Part shown: piece by piece, positions 53,957 to 63,783 of the stretch | Position numbering within the stretch: the first letter of the stretch is position 1 | Layout of the letters: each line of letters starts with the position of its first letter | Assembly: GCA_013306675.1 (NCBI GenBank) | Contig: JABLUY010000126.1 | Coordinates: 42,271 to 106,270 of the forward strand | Direction: 5' to 3' | Origin: Thraustochytrium sp. TN22 | Taxonomy: Eukaryota > Sar > Bigyra > Thraustochytrida > Thraustochytriidae | DNA length: 64,000 bases | Made by a program: the position numbers and the translations under genes | Notes under the pieces: generated by a model | The model's database searches: none | What the model was told of the DNA's origin: nothing | The model's input: the letters and a program-made list of their open reading frames with translations, nothing else

Positions 53957-55834
53957 TCAAGCGCGAGAGACCTCGACGAGAGGCCGGCGACGCGCCGCGT
54001 CGTTGGAGCTGGACTCCGAAGAGGACTCTGAGGACGGGAGTGGATTGAAGAGCACGGTCCGGTCGGTGACGCGGGGCATGAACGCACCCTTGTAGGCTGG
54101 GACGTCCGAGGCGACGCGCATGTAGGTGCTGCGCGAGAACTTGTTAAAGACGGCCCGCAGCGGCGAGTCAATGGCCTGGGTGTGCAGGTCGTGCAGCTTG
54201 CGCACGACAGCGGCCATCTGCTCCAAGCTGACGCCGCAGTAGTGGCGGAGCTGCGCGTGCCAGAGGTCGTCATCGCCACGGAAGCGCGGGTCGACGCTGG
54301 GCTTGGTGACAACAGCGCCCGAGTCGCTTGCGAAGAGCGAGACGCGCGCCACAAAGGTGACCGCGGCCGCTACGAGCGACGGCCGGTAGCCAGCGAGGTC
54401 GTACGAGGTGATGGAGAGCTCCAGAAGGTAGTTACCCAGCAGCTTCTCCTGCTGGGTGACACGCGCTGCGCGCTGGAAACGGCGCACGAAAGTCTTGGCC
54501 GTTGGTGTGGTGAGGCGGAAGTCCAGCGCCATCAGGACGGCGCCCTCCATGCGCAGCAGCTGGCTCATGTTGTAGGCGCCGTCCGCGAGGTCGAGGAGCG
54601 TGCGCGCCTCGGTCTTGACAGTCTCCTCGTACTTGGCGGCGATCCACAGACAGGCGATGCCGAGCAGCTGCAGGCGCCCGTGCGAGATGCGCTTGACCGC
54701 CAACACGCGGTCCAGGTAGTTGATGCTCAAAAAGAGCGTGTCGGTCGTGAGCATGAGCTCCTCAGTCACGTCCACGAGCCAGTCCACGAGCATGGCGCGC
54801 TTGTGAGGGGAGACCGAATGGTGGCCGCCCTGGACTTTGCGCATGAAGTCATGGCCCACACACAGCGTGGTTTGCGCGCGCCGAAGGTGCCGGAAGATGT
54901 CCTGCGCGTACTCGGCGCAGTACGTAGGCTCGTTTCCGTACCTGCGGTCAATGTCTTCGATGCCCTCGGGGAGGACGCTGCCATGGCGGGACCGAGGACC
55001 CACCTTCTTGCTGGCGTCCGGGCCTCGTTTGCGCTGCGCCGACGCCGTGGCAGTTTCCGGCCGCGCGCTCAGGCGGCAGGTGCTGCTGCTGCTGCTGCTG
55101 CTGCTCTTGGCGGCTGGCGCCGCGCGCTGGGCCGGAGTCGTGTCGTCCTGCGGTTCGCGCTCGCGCACGCCTCTCCGCAGCAGCGCAGCGGTGGAGGACG
55201 CAGACAAGGACGACGACGAGGAGGAGGAGGAGGGCCGCGTGCCGTGCGTCGCCGGGTTGGCTGCAGCGTAGGAGGAGGACGAGGAGGAGGACGAGGACGG
55301 CTGGTGCGACCTCGAGGCACCGGTGTCCCTGCCGCGCCGCTTTGTCGCCGAGCCCTTGGGCCCGGCAGCGCTCATCTCCTTGTTCACAGGCAGGTCGCGC
55401 AAGACGGGGCGCGCCTGCTTGGAGGGCTTGGCGCCCACCGAGATTTGGCTGCGCGAGAGGCGATCCAACGCCTTGCGCTTAGCCTTCTTCGCGGCCGCCC
55501 TGCGCTGGCGCCGCGCCTCCTCCGCCTCCTCCTCTTCCGCGACAAGGTTCACGCGGTCTCGCGCGCGGCCAATTTCCGCCGCGCCGCGCTTGGACGCCGG
55601 CACGACGATCTCCACCACATCATCGTCCTCCTCCTCCCCGTCCTGGTCCTCCTCCTCTTCATCCTCCGGCCTGGCGCCCTCGTCAACCGCCGCGGCCGCC
55701 GCCGCCGCGCGCGGCCCCGCGGCGGCCGCCCTGCGCGCGCGCGCGTGCCCGTCGCTGCTCAGCCCGCTGTCGCGCCGCACTGGGATCTCCGCCAGCACGG
55801 CGCGCCCCGTGCCGAGGCCCTGCTGCTTCTTCAT
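53957..55834 (-). CDS. Mitotic A/B-type cyclin
   Basis: With the ATG at 55834 the protein has 625 residues. Close to the N-terminus stands GRAVLAEIPV, which fits a destruction box (RxxLxxI) for APC/C-dependent breakdown. Residues to about 320 are low-complexity (Ser runs, acidic runs, basic clusters, KKAKRKAL as a possible nuclear signal). The cyclin box begins near 340 with MRKVQGG and RAMLVDWLVDVTEEL (the hallmark R-x-x-LVDW), then TLFLSINYLDRVLA and LQLLGIACLWIAAKYEE. A second cyclin fold with YRPSLVAAAVTFVAR follows. This pairs with a cyclin-dependent kinase to drive mitosis. The frame extends 237 bp further upstream as an Ala/Arg run, which I take as 5' UTR. Confidence 0.93.
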   Translation of the reverse strand: MKKQQGLGTGRAVLAEIPVRRDSGLSSDGHARARRAAAAGPRAAAAAAAVDEGARPEDEEEEDQDGEEEDDDVVEIVVPASKRGAAEIGRARDRVNLVAEEEEAEEARRQRRAAAKKAKRKALDRLSRSQISVGAKPSKQARPVLRDLPVNKEMSAAGPKGSATKRRGRDTGASRSHQPSSSSSSSSSYAAANPATHGTRPSSSSSSSSLSASSTAALLRRGVREREPQDDTTPAQRAAPAAKSSSSSSSSTCRLSARPETATASAQRKRGPDASKKVGPRSRHGSVLPEGIEDIDRRYGNEPTYCAEYAQDIFRHLRRAQTTLCVGHDFMRKVQGGHHSVSPHKRAMLVDWLVDVTEELMLTTDTLFLSINYLDRVLAVKRISHGRLQLLGIACLWIAAKYEETVKTEARTLLDLADGAYNMSQLLRMEGAVLMALDFRLTTPTAKTFVRRFQRAARVTQQEKLLGNYLLELSITSYDLAGYRPSLVAAAVTFVARVSLFASDSGAVVTKPSVDPRFRGDDDLWHAQLRHYCGVSLEQMAAVVRKLHDLHTQAIDSPLRAVFNKFSRSTYMRVASDVPAYKGAFMPRVTDRTVLFNPLPSSESSSESSSNDAARRRPLVEVSRA

Positions 55835-57031
55835 GGCGCTGCCGTCGTGGTTGGCCGCCCCGCCCGCCCGCGCCGCCGCCGCCGCCTCGCCTCGCCGCCG
55901 CGCCGCGCCGGCCCGCGCCGCCGCGCGCGGGGCCGCGCCGCGCCGCGCCGCCGCCGCCGCGCCGCGCCGCCGCCCCGCCGCCGCGCCGCCGCCGCCGCCG
56001 CGCGCGCCGCGATCGCGCTCTGTCTCTGTCTCGTCGCTCGCCAGGCCCAGCGCGCGCGGGCCGGAGCCCAACCACGGCCGATTTTTCCCTCGCCGGCGCC
56101 CCTTGCACGGGTCGCGCCGGCGGCGGCCGCTCGGGGCAGCCGGCGGCGGCGCGGCGGCGGCGCGGCGCGGCGCGCGGCGCGGCGGCGGCGGCGCGGCCCG
56201 CCGCCGCCGCCCCGGCGCAAAGCGGCGCGCGGGCGGCCGCGGCCGCCGGGCCGGGGCGCGCGCGCGGAGGCCGGGAGCGGCCGGGGCAGATCGCGCGCGC
56301 TGTTATCGGCGAGCCGCGGCGTGCGGAACGCAACTGAGCGGGCGCGCCATGATTCTCGCTGCGTCAACGCGGCACTGGCAAACAACGCAACTCGACGGCA
56401 GCGGGCTGCGTCTGGCCAAGACGCTGGCCGTGGTCAGGACGCGGGCTCGGACGGGCCTGCGTCGGCCGCCGAGCGTGGCGCGGGAGCGAGGCGCGCTGCG
56501 GCAGCGGCATTGCGTGGGACGGCGCGGGGCACGGTTCCTTTCACATGTGACAATGACTCACGGAGGACGAGGAAGAGCAGCTGGCACCCGTACCAGTACC
56601 CGTACCACCACTGCGAGAGCCGCGAGCATAGTTACTGGCAGGCGGCAGTGGTGCAGCACGAAAAGGAGGGAGGCGCCGGAGCAGGAGTGAGGGCGATCGA
56701 TGGCTGCGACGGCAACAGCGAGGCCATGGCGAGAAGCGCGAGTGCGGGCGACGCTGCCTGTGAGCAAGCAAGGAAGCCAAGACGAGCTAACATAAAGCCA
56801 CTTGCACCGGCAGCGGTAGCGCTCGGCAAAGGGAAAGGTTCTGACGAGCTGTATGATTGTGATGTCCTCGAGGGGACGTTACATGTCTCTATCATCATGG
56901 TTTCCGGGGCCGGGGGAAAGGAAAAGAGCCTTTCCGCTCTGACACTGCAGTGAGTGCGAGGCGAATCAGGTGAAACACCTGTTCACCTGAAGCACGCCAT
57001 CACCGCTCGAAGCACATTCGGAGCGAACTCT
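55835..57031. other. Segment upstream of the cyclin gene
   Basis: About 1.2 kb hold the cyclin 5' flank, dense in GCCGCC/GCGGCG runs at 55860-56280, and then a more neutral stretch with GTACCAGTACCCGTACC triple motif at 56590-56608. It ends at the 3' side of the acidic-protein gene. Long plus-strand frames across it overlap the cyclin gene antisense and look like composition artefacts. Confidence 0.45.
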
Positions 57032-58306
57032 CTAAAAGGCGGCGCCGCGCTGCGGCGTCATGATGAGCGGGCTCGCGGCGTCGGAGGTTGGGCGGCGCGC
57101 AATGGGGCGGCGCACGGCCGGGGCGTCCTCATCACTATCGGCCGAGGCGTCTTCTGCCTCGGCGTCGTAGCTGGGGACACCAGGCGAGGAGGAGGTGGGG
57201 CGCTCTGGGGTCTGGACCATTTCATGCCGCAACGCGTCCAAATCGCGCGGGTTCTGCTTGGGCTTCACCGGGTCCGGCTCGCGGCGCACACGAACGATGC
57301 CGGGCGAGGAAAAGAACGAGGCGGTCGGGTTGCCGACTTGGGCCGGGGACGACATGATGACACGGCGCGGCACGGGTGGTCTGGCGAGCTCCACGAGCGG
57401 GACGACGCCGACGCCAAAGCGGCCTGGGTCGATGCGCGCGCGACGGTGCGCGTTGCGCGTCTCAAAGAGCCTGCGCTGCGCGCGGCGGCGGCGGCGCTCG
57501 GCGCGCTCAAGCTCGGCCACGGCAAGGCGCGCGCTGGGCGCGCGCGGGGCCGGCTTGCGGAGTCGTGGCGCCGCCGCGCTGCGCAGCGACCAGGTCAGCG
57601 TGCGCGGGGCGGCGCCCGAAAAGGCGGCGCGGCTGCGGTGACGCAGGAGCGCGAGCCGCGCAAAGTCCTCCTCATGGGCAGCGGCCACCTCGTCCTCGGG
57701 GTTGTGGGCCCCGCGCCGCTCGAGGACATCGTCCTCGTCCTCATCGTCCTCGTCCATGTAGTCGTGCTCCGCCGCCATGCCGCCGGCGTCCTCGCCGTCC
57801 TCGTCCTCGTTGCTGTCCTCGTGCTCCGCATCCTCGTCTTCCTCCAGGTCTTCTGCTTCTTCCTCCTCGTCCTCGTCCTCGTCCTCGTCCCGCCGCTGCT
57901 GCTCCTCGTCCGCGTCCGCCTCGGCGGGTCGCCGCGACAGCCGCCTGCCAGAGGCGGCCCGCAACCGGGTGACGCCGGCACGAACCGGGGACGCGCTGGA
58001 CGCGCTGGCGGCGGCCGCCGTCGTCACCGACGCCGGCGCACCCAAGCGCGCGTTGCTGCTGCCAAGCGCGGTGCGGCGCGCCAGGCGACGGAGCAGGGCT
58101 TCGTCGAGCACCTGGCCGCGGCCGCGCGCACTGCGACCGGGCTCCTCCATGGCCATGGCAGACGCCGCGAAGGCGACGCAACTGGCGACCAGCGACCTGC
58201 GCAGGCGCTCACGGCTGCGCCGCTGCCCGCGCCGCTCCAGCGAGCCCCTCGCGATGAGCGGCAGTACGAGCGAGCACCACTGCTGGTCCTCGTCCAGCTG
58301 CGACAT
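57032..58306 (-). CDS. Acidic protein of unknown function
   Basis: I do not recognise this 424-residue product. The N-terminal part has basic, Arg-rich helices, the middle (about 130-190) is a long Asp/Glu run, and the C-terminal part is again basic and then Ser/Pro-rich with SSSPGVP and TPQR motifs that could be phosphorylation sites. The pattern resembles nuclear or nucleolar chaperone-like proteins, but this is style, not homology. The opposite strand is open too, yet its translation is a monotonous Val/Leu run complementary to the acidic codons, so the minus strand is the better choice. Confidence 0.5.
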   Translation of the reverse strand: MSQLDEDQQWCSLVLPLIARGSLERRGQRRSRERLRRSLVASCVAFAASAMAMEEPGRSARGRGQVLDEALLRRLARRTALGSSNARLGAPASVTTAAAASASSASPVRAGVTRLRAASGRRLSRRPAEADADEEQQRRDEDEDEDEEEEAEDLEEDEDAEHEDSNEDEDGEDAGGMAAEHDYMDEDDEDEDDVLERRGAHNPEDEVAAAHEEDFARLALLRHRSRAAFSGAAPRTLTWSLRSAAAPRLRKPAPRAPSARLAVAELERAERRRRRAQRRLFETRNAHRRARIDPGRFGVGVVPLVELARPPVPRRVIMSSPAQVGNPTASFFSSPGIVRVRREPDPVKPKQNPRDLDALRHEMVQTPERPTSSSPGVPSYDAEAEDASADSDEDAPAVRRPIARRPTSDAASPLIMTPQRGAAF

Positions 58307-59523
58307 CTTGCCGCCGCGCGCTCCCTCCCGCCGCGCGGCTCTATCTTCGTCAGCCTAGGCGCAGCCGTGCCGCCGCACCGCCGCCGTCGTTGAGTGCCGG
58401 CGATGCGCAATGGCGCCGGTCTGTCGGCGCCGCCGCCGCTTCTCACGCCGCGCCGCTCCGCTGGGCGCAGGGCCGGCCGGGGCTTCGCGCCGCCGCTCGC
58501 GCCCCCGCTCGCGCCGCCGCCGCCTCGCCGCCTGCCGCCCCGCCGCGCGCGCCGTCGCCGCTGCGCTTGCGGCTTTGCCGCGCCGGCGTTAACCGCGGTG
58601 GTTTGGCTCCCACTGCGCTATCGGCCCTTGCGCGCCGCCGCGCAACTGCGCCCGCCCACTTGCGCGCCGCCTCGCAACAGCGCCTCCGCCGCCGCAAGTG
58701 CCGCTCGCGCCGATTTTTCCCTCGCCGCCTCCACGCGCAGCCACAACGAGCGCGACGAGTCCGTGTCGCCGGCGGGCTCGGCTCGTCCAACGGCGGGGTG
58801 GGGCGCGCCGCGGGCGCCGCGAACGAGCGAGATGGAGCGAGCGAGCGAGGGGGGGAGCGAAGGAGGGAGGGAGACTGCGAGGAAGACTGCGAGAAGACTG
58901 CGAGGGAGAGAAACTGCCGGCCGCGAGGGCGAGTCGGTCCCAGTCGGACACGCGCGTGACCAGGGCTGTCTGGGCAGGGGCCGTCGTTGGGTGCAGTGAC
59001 AGGGCCCAGGTGGAGACCTGACCTGCCGGAGAGAAGATCATGCAGCGATGATCGTGCAGCGATGATCGTGCAGCGATGTTTATCATGCAGCGATGATCGT
59101 GGCGCGATGGAGGCGTTTTTTCGATTTGAGCGATGGACTGGGCGCGCAAAGTCATTCGAGCCATCCGAGCCGAGCAGGCATTGAACGCTGCGAATCCTTG
59201 CATACGGTTTGAGCCACGACTTTGTTGCGCTACGCTACGTCACTGGCAATCGATTGAGTCTCGTTGCGCGCGCCTTTCGTCTGCATCACATGAGATCTTT
59301 CTCGTGGAGCCTCACTCTCTCTCTTTCTCTCTCTTTCTCTCTTCCTCACATGCAGCGAGGTGACTTTGAATAAGATATCTTATGTCACGTGCAGTGCAAA
59401 TTGGTCAAGCAAGCAGAAGAAGCAGTGGTCTTGCAGGTGGGAGGAGCCAGCCATGAGCTGGCGCAAGGGCCAGGAGAGCAAAGAGACCATGTGGTTCGAG
59501 CCATCGTGGTGCGTGATGTCCCA
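58307..59523. other. Spacer between the TMEM163-like gene and the acidic-protein gene
   Basis: 1.2 kb without a supported gene. GAGCGA/GGGA runs occur at 58825-58872, 14-bp tandem repeats at 59036-59109, a CTCTTT tract near 59309-59345 and the perfect 14-bp palindrome ATAAGATATCTTAT at 59369-59382 followed by CACGTG. Confidence 0.5.
59036..59109 (+). repeat. 14-bp tandem repeat, five units
   Basis: Units of the form GATCRTGCAGCGAT follow each other from 59036; a three-base insertion (TTT) lies before the fourth unit and the last is diverged. It lies in non-coding DNA upstream of the minus-strand acidic-protein gene. Confidence 0.9.
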
Positions 59524-60486
59524 TCAAACCCGGTCGAGCTCGTTGGAATGACGCAGGCCGGTGAGGTCGTCCGAGTCGCTGGACATGCTCTGCGAGCGGC
59601 TGGGCAAGCGGTCGTCGACGTCCTCGACCTTGGAGGACTCGTGCGTCGAGCGCCAAAAGTTGACGTGGCACCAGGGCACATGGTGGAGGATCCAGACGCC
59701 GTAGATGAAGAAACCAACCGCGACGGCGACGGCGATGGAGGCGTCAATCCACCAAATGTTGGGATCCTCCTCGCTGACGACGATGGAGATGACGGCACTG
59801 AGGCTCAGGAGCGCGGACCCGACCGCGGAGAGCGCATCCTCGACGAGTGCGTTGCTGCCGAGCGAGCGGCCGACGTGAAACTTGAAGCCGCCCAGCACCG
59901 CGAGCATGACGAGGCTAAAGGCGCTGATGACGAGGACACGAATGTCGTCGGTAGGCTTGGTCCTGCCAGCCAGGTGCGCCAAGCCGTCGCCCGCGACGAT
60001 GAAGCTGGTGAGCACGAGCGACATGCCGATGAGCGCCTCAGCGCGCGCGTCGCGACGGCGCAGCACCTCGGGATCGTCGACGTTGCTCTGGAAGCGCCAG
60101 AGGATGACAAAGCTACTGCCCACGTCAATGAGCGCTTCCATGCCGTACGCCAGCATGAGCGCGCTGCCATCACCAAAGGCGAAGCCTAGGCCGACCGCGC
60201 TCGTGAGCACCGTCAGCGCCACCGACAGCCACGAGAGCACGCGCGCCTCCTTCTCGCTCGGGTACCTCCAGCTGCGCATCGAGCAGCAGCCGCGACCCTC
60301 CTCGCCGTGCGCCGCATCGCTCTCGTAGCCGCGTGCCTTACGCGCCGCCGCGTCGCGGTCCACCTCGAAGCTCGTCACCGCCGCCATCTCGCCCGGTGCC
60401 ATCCCGTTCTGCGCCGCGGTCGCAGTCATGCCCGCCGCCGAGCAGGCCTCGCGCGCCGCCGCTGAGCCAGCTGGCAAGCCGGCCAC
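59524..60486 (-). CDS. TMEM163-like cation (zinc) transporter
   Basis: This 320-residue protein resembles TMEM163, a small relative of the cation-diffusion-facilitator family that moves zinc out of the cytosol or into vesicles. Six hydrophobic helices lie at about 83-103, 107-128, 152-172, 183-202, 216-236 and 247-270. The helix-two passage AYGMEALIDVGSSFVILWRF and the helix-five passage VEDALSAVGSALLSLSAV contain the paired acidic residues (Glu/Asp and Asp) expected at the transport site, and RRRDARAEALIGM joins helices two and three as in the family. The C-terminal tail is Ser/Asp-rich with no His-rich loop. The N-terminal 70 residues are soluble; start codons at residues 20 and 29 are alternatives. 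Metal preference is inferred from the family. Confidence 0.82.
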   Translation of the reverse strand: MAGLPAGSAAAREACSAAGMTATAAQNGMAPGEMAAVTSFEVDRDAAARKARGYESDAAHGEEGRGCCSMRSWRYPSEKEARVLSWLSVALTVLTSAVGLGFAFGDGSALMLAYGMEALIDVGSSFVILWRFQSNVDDPEVLRRRDARAEALIGMSLVLTSFIVAGDGLAHLAGRTKPTDDIRVLVISAFSLVMLAVLGGFKFHVGRSLGSNALVEDALSAVGSALLSLSAVISIVVSEEDPNIWWIDASIAVAVAVGFFIYGVWILHHVPWCHVNFWRSTHESSKVEDVDDRLPSRSQSMSSDSDDLTGLRHSNELDRV

Positions 60487-61890
60487 GCTACTCTTCCCCC
60501 CTGGCGTTGTGCAGTCCCGCGCCGGCCGTCACCGCGCGGCGATCAAGTTCTGTGCCTCGCCACCAGCTGCCCCCGTGGCCGGGGGGCGCGCTCTCGGGCC
60601 GCTTGCGCGGCCGCTCTGTGCGCTCTTGTGCGCCTGGCTAGCTCGTGGTCGTACCCGGGGTCAGCGACTCGGCCACTAACGCGCTGCAGGCTGTGCTCAG
60701 CAGCGTTGGGGCACGAGGCGACTTGGCGCGCTGTGCAAGCCGTGACGAGGTCGAGGCAGTTGGCAGGTTGCAGGCTGCGAGCAGGGCAGAGACAAAGGCA
60801 AAGCAGCTGCAGGCTGCAGCCAGCCACGGGGAAGGGCGAGGGAGCCACGGGAAGCCGGAGAGGGCTTGTTGACTTGCGCTTCACTGTCGTCAGAGTGTCG
60901 AGCTTGACTAAAATCGCCACAGGGCCGGGTGGATGGTGGATGATGGATGATTGGGCGGCTAGCTTCGCTAGCTGGCTGGTGAGCAAGTTAGCCGGGCTGG
61001 CTTGCTTGGCAAGCGGTGTCCGGGTCGGCACCGCCACTGCAGCCAGCCTGAGGCAGGCCATGAAGTTCGGGCGTTGTGGAGCTGGCTCTAACTGTAAGGG
61101 TGGTTGCTGGCCACGCCGACCTGGCTGCAACGGACAGGGCCTTCGACCGGCCAGGGTATGTTGCCGGTGCCAGTCAAGAAGCGAGAGCAATGGACAACGT
61201 CACGAGACGGCCGCTGCAAGCGGGCACTGCCAAGGACGGCCGGCACGCCCAGTCACTTTCTAGCCAATCGGACGGCCTGTCCGCGTCACTGCCAGTGTCG
61301 GGCAGAAGGTTTCCAAAGGTCATGTGTGACCCTTGCAAAGGCTTGCATTACTTTGCGGCGCGGCGCGGCGCGGCGCGGCGCGGCGCGGCGGCCTCGCCGC
61401 GGACCGGACCTAGATTTGGAGGGAGTTGGTCAACTACCGCCCAAGCTCGCCGCACAAGCATTGCCATCCACGTTGCCATCCATTCAGAACGACTCGCAAG
61501 TGGTGGCCGGCACTGGGGACTTGATGAGAACGACATGTGCTCAGGCGGGGAAACGGGGAGAAGAAGCGGAAACCTTGAGGAGAGAACCGTTGGCCTCATC
61601 GCGCTCACGTCTCACAGGCTCGCTCAACAGCTCCTTGGCCTTGAGGGCAAACTTCGCCAGCGTCGCAGCATCGGCTTGCACGAACGTGCTTGTTCTCCAA
61701 GGAGTGCTCCAGCTTGGCTTGTCATGGCCGATGGCTTCCATGGTTGGGCCTTGGCTTACAGGGCTTGCTAAATCTTGCATCTGGAAGCCGTCATGGATTG
61801 GATTGATGAGAGAAAAATCATGAGTCAAAGTCAGGCAACAAGGTTTAGTTAATCTGCAGTGGTCCAGGCCGGCTAACAATCTCTATAGAA
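60487..61890. other. 1.4-kb spacer between TMEM163-like and Myb genes
   Basis: No supported gene. GGCGC pentamer repeats occur at 61353-61391 (about seven GCGGC units). The rest has no clear structure, apart from scattered CACTGCCAGT elements (for example 61286). Confidence 0.5.
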
Positions 61891-63744
61891 TTACACATGG
61901 CCGGCACGCTCCTGCTTGCGCAAAATGGAAATGCGCCACTTGACCGAATACCACGAGCGGTGTGGAACAAGGCGCTGGATGGCAGCCCATTTGTTCCCGA
62001 GGCGCTTGTGCGCATCGAGGATGGTCTGCTCCTCTGCGGCTGTCCAGGGCGCGTCGTTCTGGATGCTCGGGTCAAGGCGCGAAGTGTAGCGGTCGCGGCA
62101 CTGCTTGCCGGTGCGACCGTGAATGCGGCGCGCGATCTCGCGCCAGTGCTTGCCGCACTCGTCGACAGCGGCGACGAGAGCATCGTCCTCCTCCTTGGTC
62201 CACTTTCCCTTCTTGATGTTGGGGTCAAGAGCCTTGTGCCAGCGCTGCGAGCACTGGTTCGGAGACTTGGTCTGGTGAAAGTGCTGAGAGATGTCGCTCC
62301 AGTGGCCGAGGCCGTAGCGCTTGACGAGCGAGATGAGGAGAGCGTCCTCCTCCGGGGTCCAGAGGCGGCGGAAGCAAATCTTACTGCCGGAGAGCGCGCG
62401 CAGGTGCGAGCTCTTGACCTTGCTGCCGTCAGCCTTCTCCTCCTCCTCCTCGTCATCGTCGTCTTCCTCATCGCCGTCGTCGCCATCATCGTCGACCTTG
62501 TAGAAGCCCTGGACACTCGGGAGCGGCGGCTGCTGCATGCCGGCGAAGTCCATGCCCATGGGCATCATGCCGTAGGGCTGGGGCGGCGGCGGCGGGCCGT
62601 GCTGCGCGTGCTGGAGGCCGTGGAAGGGCGCCTGCGCCTGCGCTTGGCCCGCGAGCGGATGGTCGGGGCGCGGGAAGGCTTGCTGCGCCATGGGCTGGCC
62701 ATGGTGCATGTGATGCGGGTGCATGGGCAGCGGCGCGCCGCCCATGAAAATTGGGTCGTTGCCGTAGCCGATGGACGGAAAGGGCAAGCTGGCCATGCTG
62801 GTGGAGGTGGTGGAGGCGGGGAGGCCGGCCGGCCCGCTGCCGGACAAGGCGGTGTAGACCGTGGTGGTGCCGCGCGGGAGCTCCGAGTCCGAGAGCGCGC
62901 GGCGGCAGGCTGCCTCCTCCTCGGAGCAGTTGGGCGCGAGGATCTGCGAGGCGGCCCACATGGCGTCGGCGTCGCTGGACCAGGTCGTGCCGTGCTGGTG
63001 CTCCATGTCGAGCGGGTCGAGCATGGCGACAGGCTGGCTGTCCATCCCGGTCGAGCTCGTAGCGGCAGCGCTCGAGCCGGCAGCGCTCGTGGCGTCCTCG
63101 TCGCTGCCAAGGTACACGGTGTCGAGCCCGAAGCAAATCGTGTGCGTGGAGGAGCGGCGGGAGCCGAGCTCGTGCATGGCGGCGTCCATATCGGCGCCGC
63201 GAGCACCGCGCGATGCAGCCGCGCCGCTCTTGGAGGCTGACAACGTGCGGTCGCTGCGGCCGCTTACACTGCTATCCTCGGCGACCTGGCTGGCGGCGTC
63301 GCTGCTGACGCGGCTGGCGCGGCCCAGTGGCCCGCTGCGGCTGCTGATGCTGCCGCTGCTGCCGCTGTCGGCGGCGCCCGTGCCGCTCTCGTCGTCGTCG
63401 TCCTCGTCGTCGTCCTCGTCGTCCACCGCCGTGTAGTCGAAGGAGGGCACGCTGACCACCTGCAGGGAGCGCACCGTGGTGCTGCGCTTGCGGGACCTGA
63501 CGGTTGTGAGCGAGTTCTCGTGCAGCGCAAGCTTGCGCTTCTCCGAGGCTTGCCGCATCACGTGCGGGCGCGACTTGCCGCTCGGGTCCGCCGGCGCGCT
63601 CTGCGGCTCGGCCGCCTTGCTCAGTACCCCAGGGCCCTGCTTGCGCTGGTGCTCTTGCATCTTGGCCTCGGCGTCGGGCGCGTCCGGGACCACCAGACTC
63701 AGGTCCTTCTCCGCCGCGTACGCGTACAGTCTGCTGCCGCCCTC

Positions 63745-63781
<37 letters not shown>

Positions 63782-63783
63782 AT
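61891..63783 (-). CDS. Three-repeat Myb DNA-binding protein
   Basis: The 630-residue protein starts with 12 glutamines and carries three consecutive Myb repeats at its C-terminus. Repeat 1 lies at about 475-520 (WTPEEDALL ... HWSDIS ... QRWHKAL), repeat 2 at 526-571 (WTKEEDDALV ... HWREIARRI ... QCRDRYTSRL) and repeat 3 at 578-622 (WTAAEEQTIL ... KWAAIQRLVP ... KWRIS). The regularly spaced Trp residues form the helix-turn-helix cores. This is the R1R2R3 arrangement of c-Myb-type regulators, though here at the C-terminus. Repeat 3 lacks the usual N-x-I-K-N-x-W ending, reading SWYSVKWR. The middle is Ser-, Asp- and Pro/His-rich and likely to be an activation region. A nuclear transcription factor, possibly cell-cycle related, is inferred. 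Confidence 0.93.
63745..63780. repeat. CAG/CTG trinucleotide run coding polyglutamine
   Basis: Eleven perfect CTG triplets on the plus strand preceded by one TTG encode the 12 glutamines that follow the Myb start methionine. Confidence 0.97.

Noticed and set aside
54182-56953. 923-codon plus-strand frame opposite the cyclin gene
   Set aside because: It is antisense to a clear cyclin with all family motifs, and its translation is Arg/Ala/His-rich without domain signals.
57777-58358. Plus-strand Ser-rich frame opposite the acidic protein
   Set aside because: Its Ser/Leu/Val runs are complements of Asp/Glu codons. The minus strand gives the more natural protein, though RNA data would settle it.
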